NCBI RefSeq assembly: GCF_017347095.1
Contig: NZ_JADPRZ010000025.1
Location: 1-45,158, forward strand
Source: Sporosarcina sp. E16_8
Lineage (GTDB): Bacteria > Bacillota > Bacilli > Bacillales_A > Planococcaceae
DNA: 45,158 bases
Direction: 5' to 3'
The notes under the pieces are model-generated. The model ran no database searches and was not told the origin of the DNA. It was given only the letters and a program-made list of their open reading frames with translations. Position 1 is the stretch's first letter, and every line of letters starts with the position of its first letter. Positions 8,467-16,515 of the stretch are shown here, one piece after another. The position numbers and the translations under genes were made by a program.

Positions 8467-9103
8467 ATTGTTTAGTGCAGGATTTTGTTATTATTTTTTT
8501 TAGAAATAATAAATTTGAAGCGTAAGCCCGAACTATAAAAAAAGCACACTTTTTTGGCGTGCTGTGTAGTGCATGACAAATAGCCGTCTATGACGATCGA
8601 AGTAGCGTTACTAGAAATAACTTAGGATAATGACTCGTTCAACTAACGGACGCGATTGTTGTAGATACAGAAGCCTAATTCCTTGCTTAAGAGAAGAAGG
8701 AATTAGGTCTTTTTTATAAATCATTTTTTTAACAATATACAGATATTAAATGCCTTAGCAAGAACCGGGTGCATATGCTAATCAGCGTAAAAAGATAACA
8801 GAAATGATACATACACTTAGGGGGTATTCAATGATTAACAAAACACAAGTCTAATTTGTTTAGACTTTCTTGTCCTAGTTCATTATTTAACTAAAGGGGA
8901 AGGGGATGTATTTCGATTTTAACTTTACACTAAATTCAAATTTAGCCGATATTGGATATTTTTAATAAACGATGGTATAATTTTCTGTACCTGTTATTGG
9001 ATAAGGTGTAGCTTCGCTATAAATCAAGCTCAACAGACTTTTTAATTTTCTTATCCTTTTACAGTCATTTTACTCATAAATTTTTGTTGGGAGGACATTA
9101 ACA
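8467..9103. other. Gene-free stretch with one clear terminator and a short orphan frame
   Basis: No convincing gene. A strong hairpin with CCTAATTCCTT (8674-8684), AAGGAATTAGG (8697-8707) and a T6 tail looks like the terminator of something now lost. A 31-codon frame beginning QEPGAYANQRKKITEM ends at about 8853 and looks like the tail of a truncated protein I do not recognise. The rest is AT-rich and unassigned. Confidence 0.5.
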
Positions 9104-9261
9104 ATGAAAAAATTGTTAGATATGCTTGATTCGATAAGTATCCATATAGACTCTTCGTTATAATATCGGGAATCGCAATAGTATTAATTTTTGCATTTTT
9201 ATTTATCGCAGACCCAATTGAACAGTATCTTGAAGGAAGAAAGGAATCTAATGGACTATAA
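9104..9261 (+). pseudogene. Small single-pass membrane protein, one frameshift
   Basis: An ATG at 9104 follows a GGGAGG site and reads MKKLLDMLDSI before a stop at 9161. A +1/-1 shift near 9133-9140 opens a frame reading YPYRLFVIISG, a hydrophobic helix and FIADPIEQYLEGRKE, ending at 9261. Joined, it is about 53 residues. Its end overlaps the start of the next membrane protein at 9251, the normal arrangement of a coupled pair. No recognised family. Confidence 0.5.
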
Positions 9262-9964
9262 TGATTTTTTAAGATTAGAAAAAGAGGTAGAAAAAGAAAT
9301 TATTTTGGAAGATTATCTTCATGAGGATTATCGTTTTCAAACTATAACCTCAATTTATTTGATAGCATTCAGCCTTATATATTTAATTCAAAATCAAGAA
9401 TTGGCAATAATAATAGCTTTTTCAATCGCAACCACATTATTGATTACAACGTATATAGAAATGAAAAAATCCGAAAGATGGTTTCATAAAATGATTGGAA
9501 CTGTTTCTTTTGGAGTTATAGTCGCTGTATTAAGTTTTGTAATAATATCTGTTCTAAGTCTATTCCCAACTCAAGCTAATTTAACGTATGCTGTGGTAGT
9601 GTGCGTATCTATTATGTTCGGTTTTTTATCAGCAATTAGATCTTTTTTTGTTTCCCTCCCCTATTCAAAACCTAATAAAATACTAGTTATTGTCTCTAAT
9701 AAAGTATATCTATTTTTAGTTATCTCTATTACGTGGATATATATACTATGGGCAAATTATGATGTTAATGCCATTATTAATGCTTTTAATGAATTGAAAT
9801 CTAATGAAGAAGATATTATTGGAAGAATAAGTACATCTGCTACAGTTTTACCTTTAGGTGTATTCATTATGTACAATATTAAGAAGAAAATCCTCAATAA
9901 AAAATTTAATGACACAATCTCTTTTAAAAAGAGAATAGACAGTCTAATGAATCGAAATAAATGA
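9251..9964 (+). CDS. Multi-pass membrane protein of unknown function
   Basis: 237 residues from the ATG at 9251, which has AAGGAAG six bases upstream and overlaps the preceding small gene. Residues ~1-30 are acidic and cytoplasm-like (EKEVEKEIILEDYLHEDY). About six hydrophobic helices follow between residues ~33 and 215, and the C-terminus is basic (KKKILNKKFND). The gene is followed after 46 bases by another membrane-anchored protein. No known domain was recognised; small gene plus polytopic protein could be an immunity or stress pair, but nothing shows this. Confidence 0.65.
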   Translation: MDYNDFLRLEKEVEKEIILEDYLHEDYRFQTITSIYLIAFSLIYLIQNQELAIIIAFSIATTLLITTYIEMKKSERWFHKMIGTVSFGVIVAVLSFVIISVLSLFPTQANLTYAVVVCVSIMFGFLSAIRSFFVSLPYSKPNKILVIVSNKVYLFLVISITWIYILWANYDVNAIINAFNELKSNEEDIIGRISTSATVLPLGVFIMYNIKKKILNKKFNDTISFKKRIDSLMNRNK

Positions 9965-10010
9965 CAGCAAAATCCACTCAATATCTCCTAAAATAAGTGA
10001 GGTTATATCC

Positions 10011-10754
10011 GTGAACGATGATAATGATTTTAAAAGAAAACCCATTCGTGGTTCCCGTTTGAAAAATATTACTACTGTTAGTCCGCCCCCTAAAAAAAAA
10101 TATGTTCCACCTGTAATTGTCTCTGAAGTGACTGAATCCATCGATGATATAAAAAAAACAATTTCGCCTGGCACTACAAAGAATTATTGGGCCTGGATTG
10201 GAGGGGTTATGATATCAATATTATCTGTCGCCGTAGGAATGATGTCAGTTTACCAAATCGGTTATTCGAATGGAGAAAAAGAAGAACGAAAATCTCAACC
10301 AAAAGTGATTGCGCGGCTAGAAGATGACTTGAAAAGATCCAATGAAATAAATATAGACCTACAATCTGAATTCAATGTATCGAATGCAAAGTTAGAAATG
10401 ACCGAGCACTCGCTTGCGAAAGCACAGGAACTCACGGAAGCAGCCAGCGAAAGCACGGTATTGGAGGATGTGAACAACTTGCCTATACAAGGACCACTAA
10501 GTCAGGAAATAAAAGAAGGTAATTCATTTACATTTTATGAAGCTCTAACTGTTTCTGTAGTAGAAATTGATTTTACAAAAGATCTCATCCATCATATTTC
10601 AATAAAGCTGAGTGCTTTGAAGAATGAACCGATTGCTTATACAGAATTAACTGTTGGTGATACACGAACATTTCCTTTAGAAGATACTACGTATGAAATA
10701 TTAATTTCCGCTGTAAGCACCAGTTCTGTAGATGTGACAGTAAATCGATACTAA
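10011..10754 (+). CDS. Single-pass membrane protein with coiled coil
   Basis: A 247-residue protein with a GTG start after GAGG. Residues ~1-60 are basic and proline-containing (VSPPPKKKYVPP), suggesting a cytoplasmic tail. A transmembrane helix lies at ~64-84 (WAWIGGVMISILSVAVGMMS). Residues ~95-150 are charged and heptad-like, consistent with a coiled coil, and the C-terminal ~80 residues look like a beta-rich extracellular domain. No cysteine or catalytic motif is apparent. It precedes the recombinase gene by about 70 bases. Function unknown. Confidence 0.65.
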   Translation: MNDDNDFKRKPIRGSRLKNITTVSPPPKKKYVPPVIVSEVTESIDDIKKTISPGTTKNYWAWIGGVMISILSVAVGMMSVYQIGYSNGEKEERKSQPKVIARLEDDLKRSNEINIDLQSEFNVSNAKLEMTEHSLAKAQELTEAASESTVLEDVNNLPIQGPLSQEIKEGNSFTFYEALTVSVVEIDFTKDLIHHISIKLSALKNEPIAYTELTVGDTRTFPLEDTTYEILISAVSTSSVDVTVNRY

Positions 10755-10822
10755 TTTCCCATTATCAGCTAAAATTACATTTAGCTTACATTTGATTATT
10801 ATTGACCAAAGGAGGATATTCA

Positions 10823-11932
10823 TTGCCGGCCCCAACTAGAAAGACCATTTTAGCTGAACAACATATTGAACGAGCTATTGAGCATCTTCCCTTCTATGTA
10901 GTGGAATTTGTACGTGCCAAGAAACGCGCACGACTCTCCCCTGGCACGATTAGCGGTTATCTGCATGATTATAAGAAATTCTTCGATTGGCTGCGTACAG
11001 AAGGTTTGACGAACATTGAAAGCAATGCGGATATCCCCTTCGCTGTTCTTGAGACATTACGAAAGAAAGATGTTGAATATTTCGTCGAAATGATAATGGA
11101 AGAGAAAATTGAAAAACGAAAAGATGTATTCGTTACTCGTTCTGAGGCAAGTGCGTCACGATTTATTCAGTCACTCAAATCCCTATTTAACTACTTAACT
11201 ACTGAGAGTGAAAACGATGAAGGTGAATGCTACTTTTACCGCAATGTATTTGCTAAGATAAAAACACCAAAAAAATCTGAGTCAATAGCCCGACGTGCGA
11301 AACGAATAAGCTCGCAGATATTGGATAAAAACGAAATGGACGGCTTGCTAAATTTCGTAAAATATGACTACGAGAAGGAACTCTCCCCTCGTCAACTCTC
11401 TCGATTTTACCGTGATCGTATTCGTGACGTAGCCATCATATCTCTGTTTCAAGGCAGTGGTATCCGTGTAAATGAATTGGCCGGCTTGCAAGTCACAGAT
11501 GTCGATTATCGTAAAGGGGATATTAACGCGTTACGAAAAGGAAATAAGCTAGATACAGTAAGTATTACCCCTTCCGCTATGAAGGACTTGAAAAAATACC
11601 TTGATGAGCGAGACGTGTTATACAAACCGGACCCTAAGAATCTATTTGTCTTTTTAACCAAGTACGCTGGACAAGCTAATCCGATAGCAGTTGAGACTAT
11701 TCAAAAGTTAATTGGTAAGTATTCGCAAGCCTTTCTCTTGGGTAAGCGTCTAAGCCCCCATAAGTTGCGTCATTCGTTTTCTAAGAAATGGTTGGATGAA
11801 GGTGGTAGTTTGGTTGGCCTTCGTGATCAGCTCGGACATAACACAATTGAGACAACAGTTTTATATACAAATTTATCACAAGAAGAGCAACGTGAAATAC
11901 TTAAAAAAATGGATAAGTCTTCAGGTAATTAA
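10823..11932 (+). CDS. XerS-like tyrosine recombinase
   Basis: 369 residues from the TTG at 10823, chosen because AAAGGAGG (10808-10815) lies at ideal spacing; an upstream TTG lies before that site. The N-terminal SAM-like DNA-binding domain (LPFYVVEFVRAKK, then TISGYLHDYKKFFDWL) and the long insertion before the catalytic domain match the single-recombinase XerS type rather than XerC/D. Catalytic residues, numbered from this start: R215 (GSGIRVNEL), K in LRKGNK, H313 and R316 (HKLRH), H339 (LGHNT) and Y348 (VLYTNL). On a plasmid it could resolve multimers. A second, broken copy lies at 14397-15043. Confidence 0.9.
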   Translation: MPAPTRKTILAEQHIERAIEHLPFYVVEFVRAKKRARLSPGTISGYLHDYKKFFDWLRTEGLTNIESNADIPFAVLETLRKKDVEYFVEMIMEEKIEKRKDVFVTRSEASASRFIQSLKSLFNYLTTESENDEGECYFYRNVFAKIKTPKKSESIARRAKRISSQILDKNEMDGLLNFVKYDYEKELSPRQLSRFYRDRIRDVAIISLFQGSGIRVNELAGLQVTDVDYRKGDINALRKGNKLDTVSITPSAMKDLKKYLDERDVLYKPDPKNLFVFLTKYAGQANPIAVETIQKLIGKYSQAFLLGKRLSPHKLRHSFSKKWLDEGGSLVGLRDQLGHNTIETTVLYTNLSQEEQREILKKMDKSSGN

Positions 11933-11945
11933 TAACAATTGAATA

Positions 11946-11994
11946 TAAGCGTAAAATAATCCACACTTAGACAGTATGGATTATTTTACGCTTA
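11946..11994. repeat. 22-bp inverted repeat right after the XerS-like gene
   Basis: Arms at 11946-11967 and 11973-11994 match at 21 of 22 positions around a five-base loop. No T-run follows on the plus strand, so it is a poor intrinsic terminator; it may be one anyway, or a binding or recombination site for the adjacent recombinase. Confidence 0.7.
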
Positions 11995-11995
11995 C
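11982..11995 (+). repeat. Variant of the junction motif, copy 3
   Basis: TATTTTACGCTTAC differs by one base from the 14-mer at 2705 and 3255. It forms the distal end of the inverted repeat behind the recombinase, at the border of the IS1182 remnant. Confidence 0.35.
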
Positions 11996-12124
11996 CTTTA
12001 ATCAATTTCATATCTCTGAGCCCTTACGGCTCTTAGGATAAAAAGAAAAGAAAATAGAGCACCTCCCCAAATCCTGTATAATGAGAGTTCTGACACACAC
12101 ATTAACAGACTGGAGAAATGCTCT

Positions 12125-12544
12125 ATGCCTATTATACGACAAGTAAGCCTGTTTAACATGCAAGTTTTATCGCTTAATTACTCTGCGATGATCTATTCAT
12201 TGATCATTCGAATCACCGAGCGTATTCCTTTTATTAAAGACTTAGTAAAACGTCTCTCTACAGACTTACGATTTAAAGTTGATTGTGGGTTCTTGGTATC
12301 AGATGAAATCCCATCCGAAGCTTCTTATTCACGTATGATCACATTGATTAGCGAATCTGATGCGTTAGAAATTGTTCAAGGAAGCCTACTTCTTCAGGCG
12401 ATATCAGAAGGTTCCGTCTCAGATGAAACGATAGCCATTGATGCAACGCATGTAGAAGCACGTGTTCGCGCTCCATGTAAATCAGATAAGGTTGAAAAAG
12501 AACCCGGAAATTGGTACTATTTTCTATTGTGGTTTTTTGTATAA
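12125..12544 (+). pseudogene. IS1182-type transposase, N-terminal fragment
   Basis: 139 codons from an ATG after a purine-rich leader. Residues from LNYSAMIYSLIIRITERIPF through KLDCGF-like text to SEASYSRMITLISES match the DUF772 N-terminal domain of IS1182 transposases, and IAIDATHVEAR carries the first catalytic aspartate. About 40 family residues are missing after the first 16, and the sequence leaves the family at EPGNWYYF, so the element was deleted internally and truncated at the 3' side. A promoter-like TATAAT lies about 45 bases upstream of the start. Confidence 0.8.
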
Positions 12545-12770
12545 AGTCTAAATCGTGGTCATAATGCTCTACAATATGTTCAAACACATTACGTATAATT
12601 GATAACTGGCAAATTCACCACGGTTCCTCTTTTATGGTGAACTTTTACTAAGAAATCAGATACCGAGACTTTTTCACTATTATCGATGGGACCTTTCTCA
12701 CATTATCTCCTCCCCTTCTACAAGACTACTATAAAAGGTGGAAATCTATTAAATATTGCTCGTATGTATT
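12545..12770. other. Unassigned segment between the IS remnant and a palindrome
   Basis: On the minus strand a frame reading IIRNVFEHIVEHYDHDLDF crosses about 12520-12605, probably the tail or interior of a truncated gene I cannot name. The remainder shows no gene or hairpin of note. Confidence 0.35.
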
Positions 12771-12818
12771 GGGGGTGGTAAGAGGGGTTATGTCGCATGC
12801 CCCCCTCTTACCACCCCC
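12771..12818. repeat. Perfect 17-bp GC-rich palindrome
   Basis: GGGGGTGGTAAGAGGGG (12771-12787) is exactly complementary to 12802-12818, with a 14-base loop TTATGTCGCATGCC. It stands out from AT-rich surroundings and has no T-run on either strand, so it is not an ordinary intrinsic terminator. A near-inverted copy of the loop (CGCATGACATA) lies at about 12835-12845. Confidence 0.85.
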
Positions 12819-12878
12819 TCATATATACTAACTTCGCATGACATAGTTGTATATATAATACTATGACATCTAAATTAT

Positions 12879-13280
12879 TTAATTTATTTTCTTTAATTCG
12901 ATAGTTTCTTCCTTTTCTCCCCATGTAATGGAAACTTTAAAGGAATCATCTTTAACACCTGGACGAGTTTCACTCAAACAACTTGATGATGAATGATTAG
13001 CTTCACTATTTTCGTCCAATATAAGGTTCAATTCGCAACCGGCATCATTAATGGATTTCGAAGAAAATGTTAGTTCTTTTTGAATATCTTCCCCAAGATA
13101 TCGAATATCGATATCTTGTATTCCTATTTCATCTTGGTTTTGGTTTATTTTATAAACTATTTTCCAATTATCTGTCGATCCTTCATAGAGTGATTTTTTT
13201 TCTGCACAGCCTACTAAAAATAATATAACTAGTAGTAAACAAAATAGTAAATTATAATTCCGCTTCCGCTCCATTTTCAT
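12879..13280 (-). CDS. Small lipoprotein, paralogue of the protein at 28478
   Basis: 133 residues with a basic N-terminus, hydrophobic core and lipobox FLVGC (Cys at 25), after AAAAGG. The mature part shares a pattern with the protein at 28478-28882: S-x-x-NW-x-I-x-Y near the start, an IR-x-x-G strand, a SSSSC-like centre and a closing I-x-W-x(6)-E-x-I strand. The next upstream gene on the same strand encodes a secreted protein 38 bases away, so they are probably co-transcribed. No function is known to me; a surface or immunity role is inference. Confidence 0.75.
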   Translation of the reverse strand: MKMERKRNYNLLFCLLLVILFLVGCAEKKSLYEGSTDNWKIVYKINQNQDEIGIQDIDIRYLGEDIQKELTFSSKSINDAGCELNLILDENSEANHSSSSCLSETRPGVKDDSFKVSITWGEKEETIELKKIN

Positions 13281-13317
13281 TCAACACCTTTTGGAAGTTC
13301 TGCTTTCCGATAAATTT

Positions 13318-14085
13318 TTAAAATGTCATATTATGGTCAAATTCAAATACCCAATTACTAGAACCCCTAGTAAGCGTCACTTTCGGTTTAGCTCCAAATA
13401 TCGAACTACCTCCTCTAAAAATTGAAACCCACCCATAGGAAGCTACGTTAATATCATAAGAGTGCGAAACACTTTCAGTCTTAGTAGGATTAACTAACCC
13501 ACCACCTCCTATAGGATAACCAAGTTGATTTAATTTTACACTTCTATTAGAGAAAGTTATACCTGAAGTCAAAGCCTGCCATGTTCCAGTTTGCCTGCTC
13601 CATTTATAATATTGGTTACCAGAATCATCCGTTACTACTGTATAGTGCATAGTTGTTATTCCAGTTGCGGAAAATGTTGAGTCACTTTTGTCACCACTAG
13701 TCGAAGTACCTCCTGCTGCGAGAGTACCAGCTGTTGCTTCTAAATCATCTTCAGTAATAGGTACAAAATAAGTAGTTGCATAACTTGTTATTTCGTTCCC
13801 ATCAGCGTCAATAATTTTTTCCAATAATTCAGTCGTTTCTAAAATGTCAATTTCAATTGACCTATCTTTTTCTACACTATTTAATACACCTTTCTGTTTA
13901 ATATTATTAATTCTTTTGTCTGTTACCCCTTTCTTTGCTCTTTCAAACAATAATTGATTATCTTCAATTTTTTCTTTTTTATAAACTGTTACACCTCCCT
14001 CTGAAAAGTTACTTGCATAAGATTTTTCCGTATTAACTAGAAAAATAGCGAGAAATAATGAACCTAGCAAAATCAATTTCTTCAT
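13318..14085 (-). CDS. Secreted protein of unknown function
   Basis: 255 residues from the ATG at 14085, which has AGGGG eight bases upstream; in-frame GTG and TTG codons just before it are less well placed. A signal peptide spans ~1-25 and ends near SYA. Residues ~30-110 are charged and helical, the middle is rich in Ser, Thr and Gly (TAGTLAAGGTSTSGDKSDS), and the C-terminal ~100 residues alternate like a beta sandwich (YKWSRQTGTWQALTSG, then WVSIFRGGSS). No cysteine and no enzyme motif. It resembles the gene at 27601 in architecture (signal, charged helix, beta-rich end) more than in sequence. It leads a probable two-gene unit with a lipoprotein. Confidence 0.7.
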   Translation of the reverse strand: MKKLILLGSLFLAIFLVNTEKSYASNFSEGGVTVYKKEKIEDNQLLFERAKKGVTDKRINNIKQKGVLNSVEKDRSIEIDILETTELLEKIIDADGNEITSYATTYFVPITEDDLEATAGTLAAGGTSTSGDKSDSTFSATGITTMHYTVVTDDSGNQYYKWSRQTGTWQALTSGITFSNRSVKLNQLGYPIGGGGLVNPTKTESVSHSYDINVASYGWVSIFRGGSSIFGAKPKVTLTRGSSNWVFEFDHNMTF

Positions 14086-14396
14086 CTTCAACACCCCTTT
14101 TTTTAATTAAGGTTAATTTCATCAATAAACCTTATATACAAAACATACACTAAAATACAAATAATAACAATATTTTTTCATAATTATTAAAATATTCCAT
14201 ATCATTAGTTAATTTAGACAAATATAGCCATATTATTCAAGAAGTATATATATAAATACATCTCAGGTATTTCGCTTTGGAAAAGTGGAGCAGTTAGTAC
14301 ATCATTTGTACGAATAGCAGTTATAATTTCTCCGTAAATCGCTTCCCCTTTCCTTCTTCTCCTTCAGTTAATACACAAAACAACGCAATTTTTTCT

Positions 14397-14534
14397 AGCG
14401 GAAGGGGTAATACTGACTGTATCTAGCTTATTTCCTTTACGTAACGCGTTAATATCTCCTTTACGATAATCGACATCTGTGACTTGCAAGCCGGCCAATT
14501 CATTCACGCGTATACCGCTGCCTTGAAACAGAGA
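14397..14534 (-). pseudogene. Middle segment of a second XerS-like gene, inverted
   Basis: The reverse strand matches 11440-11578 of the intact recombinase almost base for base over about 138 bp. It encodes the stretch with the catalytic arginine (GSGIRVNELAGLQ) and lysine (LRKGNKLD). It points opposite to the C-terminal piece at 14717-15043. The N-terminal half of this copy is not in the window. Confidence 0.85.
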
Positions 14535-14716
14535 TATATTGCGGTAATGAATGTTGTAGAAGATTTACACCAAGTAAATGCAAATAATATCGGCTGGTTT
14601 TCAAATTCGCAACATTGTTGTGACCTCCTTACCTCACCGAGAGCTAATCGAATCTATGTTAGGGGGAACGAAATGTGCTAGCCATCAGCAGGTTACTCAT
14701 AGCTGCTCCAACAGAA
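14535..14716. other. Spacer between the two recombinase fragments
   Basis: About 180 bp not related to the recombinase. A 44-codon plus-strand frame reading MNVVEDLHQVNANNIGWF ends at about 14681; I do not recognise it and it lacks a ribosome binding site. It may be foreign DNA brought in by the rearrangement that split the gene. Confidence 0.35.
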
Positions 14717-15043
14717 TATAAACCAGACTCCAAGAATCTATTTGTCTTCTTAACCAAGTACGCTGGACAAGCCAATCCTATAGCAGTGGAGACCATTCAA
14801 AAGTTGATCGGTAAGTATTCACAAACCTTTCTCTCAGGTAAGTGTCTAAGCCCTCATAAGCTGCGCCATTCGTTTTCCAAGAAATGGTTGGATGAAGGCG
14901 GCAGCTTGGTCGGACTACGTGACCAATTAGGGCACAACACCATCGCAACGACTGTTCTATACACGAATTTATCACAAGAAGAACAGAGAGAGATTCTCAA
15001 AAAAATGGATGATTCCCCCAGAATGAGTGATCATACTGAATAG
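14717..15043 (+). pseudogene. C-terminal segment of the second XerS-like gene
   Basis: About 105 residues equal to the end of the intact recombinase at 10823-11932 with a few substitutions (for example LSGKCLSPHKLRH against LLGKRLSPHKLRH). It retains HKLRH, LGHNT and the tyrosine in TTVLYTNL. The frame is open upstream without a start that makes sense. With the inverted middle piece, this shows that a second recombinase gene was broken by rearrangement. Confidence 0.85.
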
Positions 15044-15414
15044 ATAAAATGAACTTTAGTACGCTGTTGTATTAATACCATCTGTCTAGTGACAATAATG
15101 TTGTTTAAAAGTGTGATTTAAAGACACACAAAGGAGGAGATAACCCGATTAAGAATAGGGTACTAGTATATGGTTACAACAAATTTATTGTCACTAAACA
15201 ACAACATTCGCATTTAATATTTAAGGTTCAGAAAAAAATATTGACCACAATTTTCGAATAAAGCAAAACACCTAACGTTGTCACCTCCTTTCAAATAATT
15301 CGGTTGTTTCTTATTTCATTTATACCAATCAAATTTAATCAGTTAAATACGGATGCTGTTATTTATACCTTCGAATTGAAAAGCACCTTTTAATGTCGAC
15401 AAAAATAAGTCGAC
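15044..15414. other. Gene-free stretch with paired repeats
   Basis: It holds the crossed repeats described at 15087-15203 and an AAAGGAGGAGATAA ribosome-binding-like site (about 15130-15145) not followed by a standard start codon. A 36-codon frame after it (IKNRVLVYGYNKFIVTKQQH) is not convincing. A second GTTGTCACCTCCTT site points to the minus strand near 15285. Confidence 0.4.
15087..15203. repeat. Crossed inverted repeats downstream of the recombinase remnant
   Basis: TAGTGACAATAA (15087-15098) is the exact complement of 15185-15196, and TGTTGTTTA (15099-15107) of 15195-15203. The two pairs occur in the order A-B then A'-B', so they cannot form one simple hairpin. Confidence 0.7.
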
Positions 15415-15779
15415 TTAAAAGGTGCTTCCCTCTAAGGAGTGATCCGTAATATACTGTGCTAACGCTCCTGCCCTCATGGGTCTTGCTTCCAAATAGCCTT
15501 GATATGTATCGCACCCAAGACTTATATAAAACTCTTTTTGTTTCACATTTTCTATTCCTTCTATTATTATATTCAACTTTAGAGACTGAGCCATTTCTAC
15601 AGTCTTTTTTATAAAAGATGTATATTTTGGTTGATCAATATAGCTTGTGAAAAACTGGTCCAACTTTACACCCTCTACTACTAAACTTAGCAAGTAACTA
15701 ATAAAAGAACACCCTCCGAAGTCATCAATATATATCTTGTGTCCCCTATTCTGAAGCTTCCGGATAAAATGGTACTGCT
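15415..15779 (-). pseudogene. EAL-domain fragment (c-di-GMP phosphodiesterase relic)
   Basis: About 121 residues are open after an in-frame stop upstream of 15779. The order of motifs matches the second half of an EAL domain: YIDDFG (the DDFG metal-binding pair), VKLDQFF, IIIEGIEN (the catalytic E of loop 6 region), then GCDTYQGYLEARPM. The first half, including the E-A-L signature, is missing, so it is not active. It ends with a normal stop at 15415. The domain usually belongs to chromosomal signalling proteins, so this may be captured host DNA. Confidence 0.85.
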
Positions 15780-15821
15780 ACCGAAGAAACAATGCTCCAT
15801 CTTCTCGCGAAGCAAATACTA

Positions 15822-16499
15822 TCAATGATATTTTTTTTCCACTATTTTTTTGATTTCAATATAATTTTGAAGAGAGCCTTTCTCCCTTGTTAGGATTTCA
15901 CTATCTACTACTTCTTTATAAGTAGCCTCATCATTAGTTATCACTTCAGGGTTCCAATTTGACTTAATTGGTATCTTTCCATATAGCTCTGACACCGGTA
16001 AAAATGAACTATTTTCGTCTTTAGATAGTTTATATCCCTTTGGACTTTTGAGAGACTGAAGAAAGAGTATATATTCCCTCCCCTCTTGCATAAGCTGATA
16101 ACCGCCAGTTGAGTAGCTTCCGGTATTTGGATTATCCATGTATGGCCAGAAAAATGCAGGTTCATATAGAAGAATTTCATTAGTATGTAATTTCCCTTTT
16201 AAGACTTCTTCAACATAAACTTTTGTTAGCGTAGCTCTTGTAACTTTTTCACGTACGTTAATCATTTTTGCTTTAATAACTAATTCGGATGCATCTACTA
16301 ACTCTTCGAAATTTGTTAAATTATTCTCGAAATATGGATTATCCTTAATATCAGTATATAAACCCACATTATAACCATAATAATTTTCAATATTATCAAT
16401 GGACAAATCATCTACAAAAGATCCTTTTGTAACAAGACTCACTCCTACTGCACTCAAAACAACTACTGCAATAATAGCAATGAATATTTTATTTTTCAT
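15822..16499 (-). CDS. Membrane-anchored extracytoplasmic protein at the end of the ABC operon
   Basis: 225 residues with an N-terminal signal or anchor helix (~5-24) and no lipobox. The body contains SELVIKAKMINVREK, then TKVYVEEVLKGKLHTNEI, then a GGYQLMQEGREYILFLQ strand. This layout is shared with part of the lipoprotein at 7681-8364 and reads like a small beta domain common in secreted Firmicutes proteins. It is the last gene of the operon, 16 bases after the ATPase gene. A role as accessory or immunity protein to the transporter is inference from position. Confidence 0.7.
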   Translation of the reverse strand: MKNKIFIAIIAVVVLSAVGVSLVTKGSFVDDLSIDNIENYYGYNVGLYTDIKDNPYFENNLTNFEELVDASELVIKAKMINVREKVTRATLTKVYVEEVLKGKLHTNEILLYEPAFFWPYMDNPNTGSYSTGGYQLMQEGREYILFLQSLKSPKGYKLSKDENSSFLPVSELYGKIPIKSNWNPEVITNDEATYKEVVDSEILTREKGSLQNYIEIKKIVEKKYH

Positions 16500-16515
16500 C
16501 TTTGTAACTCCTTTT

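Noticed and set aside
8520..8670. A possible small RNA gene before the terminator at 8674-8716
   Set aside because: The terminator is strong, but no promoter or conserved structure could be recognised upstream of it.
12348..12587. A 79-codon minus-strand frame opposite the IS1182 fragment
   Set aside because: Most of it is antisense to the transposase; only the first 25 or so residues fall outside and cannot be identified.
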